NCBI GenBank assembly: GCA_964515595.1
Contig: CAZEUN010000002.1
Span: 248,001-312,000, forward strand
Length of the DNA: 64,000 nt
Direction: 5' to 3'
Source of the DNA: Lacunisphaera sp964515595
GTDB lineage: Bacteria > Verrucomicrobiota > Verrucomicrobiia > Opitutales > Opitutaceae
A program made the position numbers and the translations under genes. Below the pieces are notes generated by a model. The model had not been told where the DNA came from. It saw only the letters and a program-made list of their open reading frames with translations, and searched no databases. This document shows positions 59,272-64,000 of the stretch, piece after piece (within the stretch, counting starts at the first letter, position 1; each line of letters opens with the position of its first letter).

Positions 59272-60981
59272 ATGAGAACCCTGATCCTGTGCACCGTCCT
59301 TGCCACCCTGAGTCTCGCTCCCGTCGGCCGCGCCGCCGAAGCGGCCCAAACGAGCCTGCCTGCGCCCGACGCCGACAACGGCGGCCTCCTCCTGCCGCCC
59401 GGGTTTCGCGCGCTCGTGTTCGCGGACAACCTCGTCGGCGACCGCAAGGCCGGCAAACGCGCGGACAACCTCCGGTTCATCGCGGTCGCCCCGAACGGCG
59501 ATGTGTATGCCAAGACCAAGCGCGGACCGTTGCTCGCGCTGCGCGACAGCGACGGCGACGGTCGCGCGGACCTGGTGAAGGAATTCGGCGAAGGCGGCGG
59601 CTCGGGCCTGCTCTTTCATGATGGCTGGCTCTACCATTCCACCGACAAGGACGTCTACCGCTACAAATACACGCCCGGCGAGCTCGTGCCCGGCGCCGCG
59701 CCCGAGCGCATCGTGGCCGACCTGCCCAACCAGCGCACGCACGAGACGAAGTCGTTCTTCTTCGACGATGCCGGTGCGCTGTTCGTGGAAACCGGCTCGC
59801 CGTCCAACTCCTACGGCGGCGCCAATGACCGCCGGTTCGGCGCGAAGGGCTCGGACGCGACGGACTTTTTGCAGATCCACGGCGGCTTCTGGCGCTTCGA
59901 CGCGGCCAAGCCCAACCAGAAACAAGCCGACGGCTTCCATTTCTCGACCGGGCACCGTCACGTCGTCGGCGTCGCCTGGAACCCCATTTCAAAGAGCGCC
60001 TTCTTCGTCATGCATGGCCGCGACAATTTGCACGACGTCGACCCCGAGCATTACTCGATCGCCGACGGCGCCGAGCTGCCGGCGGAGGAATTCCATCAAT
60101 TGAAGGAAGGCCTGAATCTCGGCTGGCCGTACACGTACTACGACCCGCTGCAGAAGGCCCGCATGGTCTCGCCGGAGTTCGGCGGCGACGGCCGGAAGCG
60201 CGCGGAGACCGGCAAGTACCCCGATCCCCTCATCGCCTTCCCCGCGCACTGGGCTCCCTTGCAAATGGCGTACTACAACGGCTCGCAGTTTCCCGAGCGC
60301 TACCGCGGCGGCATGTTCGTGGCCTTCCACGGGTCGTGGAACCGCGCGCCGCTCCCGCAGCGCGGCTACAATGTTTCCTTCATTCCGTTCGGCGCCGACG
60401 GACAGCCCAGCGGACAATATGAAGTGTTCGCCGACAATTTCGCCGGCCGCTCCAATTTCACGTCGCCCGGCGACGCGCGCTATCGCCCGGGCGGCGTGGC
60501 GGTCGGCCCTGACGGTTCGTTGTACATCTCGGATACCGAGAAGGGCCGCATCTGGCGGGTGATCTACGTCGGCGACCAACCCGTGACGTCCGCGCCGGCG
60601 GTCAAAACCGCCACCGGACCCGCCGCTCCCGGCAAACCCGCGGCCACCGCGGCCAATCCCCGCGGCCAGGCGCTCTATGCGCAACTCTGCGCGTCCTGCC
60701 ACATGGCGGACGGCAGCGGCGTGCCCAACCTGCAACCATCGCTCATCGGCAATCCCATCGTCCGCGGCGATCCGGCCACGCTGGTCCGCGTGATCCTCCA
60801 TGGTCCCGCGGCCGTGTTGCCCGCCGACCGCCCCAAATACTCGAACCTCATGCCCGGGTTCGCGCCGTCGCTCAATGACACGCAGGCCGCCGATCTCGCG
60901 ACCTTCCTGCGCCAGGCTTACGCCGACGGCGGCGCGGACGTGACGCCGGCCCAAGTCGCAACCCTGCGCAAGACGCCGTGA
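59272..60981 (+). CDS. PQQ-type sugar dehydrogenase (sorbosone-dehydrogenase-like) with C-terminal cytochrome c
   Basis: 569 residues with a signal peptide (ATLSLAPVGRAAEA). Residues 40-430 form a beta-propeller of the L-sorbosone/soluble glucose dehydrogenase type, with GNDRRFG-like turns, GHRHVVGVAWNP near 225 and GSWNRAP and RPGGVAVGPDGSLYISD. The C-terminal domain has CASCH at 473-477 with the heme cysteines and His477, and LMPGFAP offering the axial Met. It likely oxidises a sugar or similar substrate in the periplasm and passes electrons to its own heme. The stop overlaps the GTG start of the TonB-dependent receptor gene, so they are coupled. PQQ dependence is inferred from family. Confidence 0.85.
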   Translation: MRTLILCTVLATLSLAPVGRAAEAAQTSLPAPDADNGGLLLPPGFRALVFADNLVGDRKAGKRADNLRFIAVAPNGDVYAKTKRGPLLALRDSDGDGRADLVKEFGEGGGSGLLFHDGWLYHSTDKDVYRYKYTPGELVPGAAPERIVADLPNQRTHETKSFFFDDAGALFVETGSPSNSYGGANDRRFGAKGSDATDFLQIHGGFWRFDAAKPNQKQADGFHFSTGHRHVVGVAWNPISKSAFFVMHGRDNLHDVDPEHYSIADGAELPAEEFHQLKEGLNLGWPYTYYDPLQKARMVSPEFGGDGRKRAETGKYPDPLIAFPAHWAPLQMAYYNGSQFPERYRGGMFVAFHGSWNRAPLPQRGYNVSFIPFGADGQPSGQYEVFADNFAGRSNFTSPGDARYRPGGVAVGPDGSLYISDTEKGRIWRVIYVGDQPVTSAPAVKTATGPAAPGKPAATAANPRGQALYAQLCASCHMADGSGVPNLQPSLIGNPIVRGDPATLVRVILHGPAAVLPADRPKYSNLMPGFAPSLNDTQAADLATFLRQAYADGGADVTPAQVATLRKTP

Positions 60982-63107
60982 AGCGAACGGCCCGTGCGCT
61001 GGGATTTCTCTTCCTCGGATCATGGGCCGGGGCGCAGGGGATCCGCGTCGATCCCGTCGTGCTCACGCCGGTCACGGTGACGGCAACGCGCGCCCCGCAG
61101 CCGCCGGCGCAGGTGCCGTTCTCGCTGGTGACACTGGGCGGGCAGGAAGTGCGCGCCGCGCCGACGGCCACGCTCGACGGGGCGCTGCGTTCCGTGCCGG
61201 GGTTCAGCCTGTTTCGGCGCAGCGACAGCTTCACCGCGAATCCCACGGCACAGGGCGTTTCCCTGCGCGGACTCGGTCCGAGTGGCGCGAGCCGCTCGCT
61301 CGTGTTGCTCGATGGCGTGCCACTCAACGATCCCTTCGGCGGCTGGGTGCCGTGGAGCCAGGTGCCGCGCGAATCGCTCGCCGCGGTCGAACTCGTCCGC
61401 GGCGGCGGCGCCACCGCCTGGGGCAATGCCGCGCTCGGCGGCGTGATCCAGTTGCTCACCGACCCGGAGACCGGCCACCTCATGAACGACCAGCCGAGCG
61501 GGCGGGTCGCGGCGAGCTACGGGGACTTTTCCACGCGCAGCGCCGAGATCGTGCTCAATCAGCGCGCGGGCCCCGGCAGCCTGCAGCTCGCCGGGCGCAT
61601 CTTCGCCACCGACGGGTTTTCCCTCGTGGCGCCGGAAGATCGCGGGCCGGTGGACCTCGCCGCGTGGAGCCGGCACCGCTGGGCCAGCGCGCGCTGGACG
61701 CAGGCGGTGGGCGCCGACGCCACGCTCACGGTCACGGGCCGCACGTTCGCCGAGAAGCGCGGCAACGGCACCGCCTACCAGCGCAATGCGTCCGACGAAA
61801 CCTCCGGTTCCGTGGCGCTCGCGGTGCGACCGGACAAAACATTTTCGTGGACCGCGCTCGCCTACGGGCAGGACCAGTCCTTCAGCAGCACCTTCGTTTC
61901 GGTCAACGCCACGCGCACGGCGGAGACGCCCGCCAGCGACCAGTTCGCCGTGCCCGCCGCCGCGCTCGGCGCCGCCTGGACCGGGGTCTGGACCCACGCC
62001 AGCGGGGCGCGCACGGGCGCGGGCGCCGACCTGCGACGCGTGCGGGGCGAGACACGGGAAAACTTCACCTTCAGCGCCGGCGACTTCACGCGCCAGCGGA
62101 TCGCGGGCGGCACGCAGGCATTCGCCGGACTGTTCGCCTTGCATGAACGGCCCCTTGCCGCGGACTGGCATCTCACGCTCGGCGGCCGGCTCGACGGCTG
62201 GCGCGAGACCGACGGCCACCGTCGCGAAACCGACCGCCTCAGCGGGACCGTGCTCCGCGACGATCACCATGCCGATCGGGACGGCGTGGAACTCAGTCCC
62301 AGCGCCGGCGTGGTCTGGACGCCGGGCACCGCCTGGCGCCTGCGGCTCGCCGGCCAGCAGGCCTTCCGCCGGCCCACGCTCAACGAGCTCTACCGGCCGT
62401 TCCGCGTCGGCAATGTGATCACCGAAGCCAACGCCGATTTGAAAACCGAGCGCGTGACCAGCGGTGAACTCGGCATCGAATGGTTCATACCGGCCCCGGC
62501 CGACATTCACGGCGCGCATGGACCCGATCGCGTCAAACTGGGCGCCACCGTTTTCTCCAACGCGCTGCGCGATGCGGTGGGCAACGTCACCCTCGCCCGC
62601 GGTCCGGGCACGTTTCCCATCGTGGGCTTTGTCCCGGCCGGCGGCACGGGACGCCAGCGGCTCAACCTCGACCGGCTGCGCGTGCGCGGCGTGGAGCTGT
62701 CCGCGGAATGGCGGCCGGACCGGCGTCTGTCGTTCACCGCCGCGTATCTCTACAACGACGCCGTCGTGCAGCGGTCCACGCTGGCCCCGGCCCTCGCGGG
62801 CAAGCGGCTCGCCCAGGTCCCGCGGCACAGCGCGTCATTCGGCGCCGCCTGGCGCGCCGGTCGGCTCACGCTGACCCCGCGGCTGCGGGTGATCGGCCGG
62901 CAATTCGAGGACGATGAAAACCTGCTCATCCTCGGCACCGCCGCCATCGCGGATCTCGGCGCGAGTTGGACGACCGGCCGCGGCGAATTTTTCCTGACGA
63001 TCGAAAACCTCGGCGACGCCCGGGTCGAAACCGGCCGGACCCCCGACGGTCTCGTCAACACCGGCACGCCCCGCCTCGCCCTCGGCGGTTTCCGGACGGC
63101 TTGGTAG
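60978..63107 (+). CDS. TonB-dependent outer-membrane receptor
   Basis: 709 residues, GTG start overlapping the previous stop (GTGA). Signal peptide ends GSWAGAQG. The plug has the TonB-box-like VVLTPVTVTATRAP near 22-35, AQGVSLRGLGPSGASRSLVLLDGVPLNDPF near 92-121 (kept as the classic LDGVPLN) and VELVRGGGATAWGNAALGG. The rest is a 22-strand barrel ending in aromatic residues (LGGFRTAW). It takes up a ligand through the outer membrane using TonB energy; coupling with the sugar dehydrogenase suggests a carbohydrate or PQQ/metal ligand but this is not shown. The TonB-like gene follows in convergent orientation. Confidence 0.92.
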   Translation: MKRTARALGFLFLGSWAGAQGIRVDPVVLTPVTVTATRAPQPPAQVPFSLVTLGGQEVRAAPTATLDGALRSVPGFSLFRRSDSFTANPTAQGVSLRGLGPSGASRSLVLLDGVPLNDPFGGWVPWSQVPRESLAAVELVRGGGATAWGNAALGGVIQLLTDPETGHLMNDQPSGRVAASYGDFSTRSAEIVLNQRAGPGSLQLAGRIFATDGFSLVAPEDRGPVDLAAWSRHRWASARWTQAVGADATLTVTGRTFAEKRGNGTAYQRNASDETSGSVALAVRPDKTFSWTALAYGQDQSFSSTFVSVNATRTAETPASDQFAVPAAALGAAWTGVWTHASGARTGAGADLRRVRGETRENFTFSAGDFTRQRIAGGTQAFAGLFALHERPLAADWHLTLGGRLDGWRETDGHRRETDRLSGTVLRDDHHADRDGVELSPSAGVVWTPGTAWRLRLAGQQAFRRPTLNELYRPFRVGNVITEANADLKTERVTSGELGIEWFIPAPADIHGAHGPDRVKLGATVFSNALRDAVGNVTLARGPGTFPIVGFVPAGGTGRQRLNLDRLRVRGVELSAEWRPDRRLSFTAAYLYNDAVVQRSTLAPALAGKRLAQVPRHSASFGAAWRAGRLTLTPRLRVIGRQFEDDENLLILGTAAIADLGASWTTGRGEFFLTIENLGDARVETGRTPDGLVNTGTPRLALGGFRTAW

Positions 63108-63116
63108 CCGGCCCGG

Positions 63117-63908
63117 TCAATCCCGCTCCACCACGAACCGGATGGGCACGCGCATGCGCGTGTTGACCTTGCGTCCATCCTTGATGCCGGCGCGAAAACG
63201 CCATTTGGCCACGCCATCGGCCGCGGCCTGCTCGAATCCCGGGTGCGTCGAGGAAACGACGCGGATGTCGCGGGTTTCGCCCCGCGTATCCACGATGAAT
63301 TCCACGACGACATCAGCCCGATCGACCTGCTGCTTGAGTGTAACGGGAAATACCGGCGCGGGCTGGACGATCGGTTCCGGCACGCGGTCCAGCTGCGAGA
63401 GATCGAACAGGTTCTTGAGTCCGCCCCCCGGACGCGTCCCGGCCTGGGCAATCCGGACCGGGATGGCGGTGAGCTTCGACGCGTCGAGGCTGGTTTGAAG
63501 CGCGCTAGTCATTTCGAGCGGTTGGACGAACGAATTCAAACTGACGGTGGACGGGAGATCGACCAGCCGCGGCACCTCGACGGCGGGCATTTCGTCGCCG
63601 TGGTCCAGTTCCTCCACCGGTTCCTCGTGGTCGTCGTCGAGAGGCGGCATTTCCATCTGAATCACCCGCTCGGCCTCGGCCACGACGACCGGCCGCGGCG
63701 CGGGACGCGGACCGCCGCCCCACAAGAGCAGGCCATGAAGGCCGGCGGAAACCAGCACAGCCAGCCAGGATATCCGGCGGCGGACCAGTCCCGCATAGTG
63801 CCAGTCGCCCGCCTGGCTGCGCACCGGCGCGAGGGATCGCCGCGTGGCGGGGGCCGGGGGCCAGCCGTGCGCCTTCAAGGGAAGACGGGGGTAAAACGTC
63901 GTTTGCAT
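63117..63908 (-). CDS. TonB family energy-transducing protein
   Basis: 263 residues. A cytoplasmic start of about 45 residues leads to one helix (ISWLAVLVSAGLHGLLLWG near 46-64), then an acidic/Pro linker (PLDDDHEEPVEELDHGDEMP), and a C-terminal TonB domain with VVEFIVDTRGETRDIRVVSS and AAADGVAKWRFRAGIKDGR near 200-250. It links the proton-motive ExbBD complex to receptors such as the neighbouring TonB-dependent receptor, whose stop lies ten bases away (convergent). ExbB/ExbD are not in the window. The linker is acidic instead of Pro-Lys/Pro-Glu-repeat type, an ordinary variation. Confidence 0.9.
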   Translation of the reverse strand: MQTTFYPRLPLKAHGWPPAPATRRSLAPVRSQAGDWHYAGLVRRRISWLAVLVSAGLHGLLLWGGGPRPAPRPVVVAEAERVIQMEMPPLDDDHEEPVEELDHGDEMPAVEVPRLVDLPSTVSLNSFVQPLEMTSALQTSLDASKLTAIPVRIAQAGTRPGGGLKNLFDLSQLDRVPEPIVQPAPVFPVTLKQQVDRADVVVEFIVDTRGETRDIRVVSSTHPGFEQAAADGVAKWRFRAGIKDGRKVNTRMRVPIRFVVERD

Positions 63909-64000
63909 GCCCCATTAAACACGCAATCCCGCCGCTATTCTTGCCATTCGTTGCCAGAAGCTGCCCATCGGTTGCCCTTGCCAAGGCCATTAGGATTGCG

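Noticed and set aside
1..64000. CRISPR arrays, rRNA genes, phage or insertion-sequence genes
   Set aside because: No regularly spaced repeats, rRNA-like stretches, integrase or transposase frames were seen; the palindromes are dispersed, not arrayed.

Overview
The window is GC-rich (about two thirds G+C by eye) and densely coded. It looks like a chromosomal segment of a Verrucomicrobiota bacterium, most likely Opitutaceae-like. Supporting signs are a PEP-CTERM protein next to LuxR regulators, an 800-residue ADOP-type FtsX permease, type IV-pilin-like proteins, many secreted or TonB-linked functions, and intergenic spacers full of short palindromic repeats. The taxonomic call is an inference from gene style, not from a marker gene.

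Layout. 1-6.9 kb (minus): four large polytopic membrane glycosyltransferase-like proteins, two of them tandem paralogues. 7.0-7.9 kb: two nearly identical pilin-like genes, each with its own terminator. 8.0-9.3 kb: rsfS, nadD and a tRNA-Leu(TAA). 9.4-13.9 kb (plus): a second tandem pair of membrane proteins and a GT2 polyprenyl-phosphate glycosyltransferase. 13.95-23.3 kb (minus): a tightly overlapping eight-gene operon, rfbF-rfbG-rfbH, SDR, acylating acetaldehyde dehydrogenase, 4-hydroxy-2-oxovalerate aldolase, SDR, ThDP enzyme. It reads as synthesis of a CDP-linked 3,6-dideoxy sugar with a C-4 branch. 23.4-27.2 kb (plus): prpB, prpC and prpD, the methylcitrate route for propionyl-CoA. 27.4-34.5 kb: DUF488, a lipoprotein, a double cupin, a Gfo/Idh/MocA protein, a GH28 glycosidase, an M14 peptidase and a YXWGXW-type lipoprotein. 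34.7-41.3 kb: asnS, two LuxR regulators divergent from a PEP-CTERM gene, and the ADOP permease. 41.5-44.6 kb: a fused isobutyryl-CoA mutase (IcmF) split into two genes. 44.7-49.0 kb: signal transduction proteins and a signal-peptidase-like protein. 49.1-54.5 kb (minus): a one-chain E1alpha-E1beta-E2 2-oxoacid dehydrogenase and a FadJ-like protein. 54.9-64 kb: an RluA-type pseudouridine synthase, a GH3-like protein, a protein with an unrecognised triplicated domain, a sugar dehydrogenase-cytochrome c, a TonB-dependent receptor and a TonB-like protein.

How they fit. The branched-chain 2-oxoacid dehydrogenase, IcmF and FadJ-like proteins could take valine carbon through isobutyryl-CoA and butyryl-CoA to beta-oxidation, while PrpBCD handles propionyl-CoA. 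The sugar operon is flanked by glycosyltransferase-like genes and probably serves a surface glycan.

Most unusual signals: (1) palindromic repeats bounded by GTGGG/CCCAC lie between genes and also in frame inside inter-domain linkers, twice encoding the same peptide pattern (VGG...KxPPT); (2) IcmF is split exactly at a repeat-like spacer; (3) an aldolase/acylating dehydrogenase pair sits in a CDP-deoxysugar operon beside a YerE-like ThDP enzyme; (4) a triplicated domain ends in YWxN...GxxWxN.
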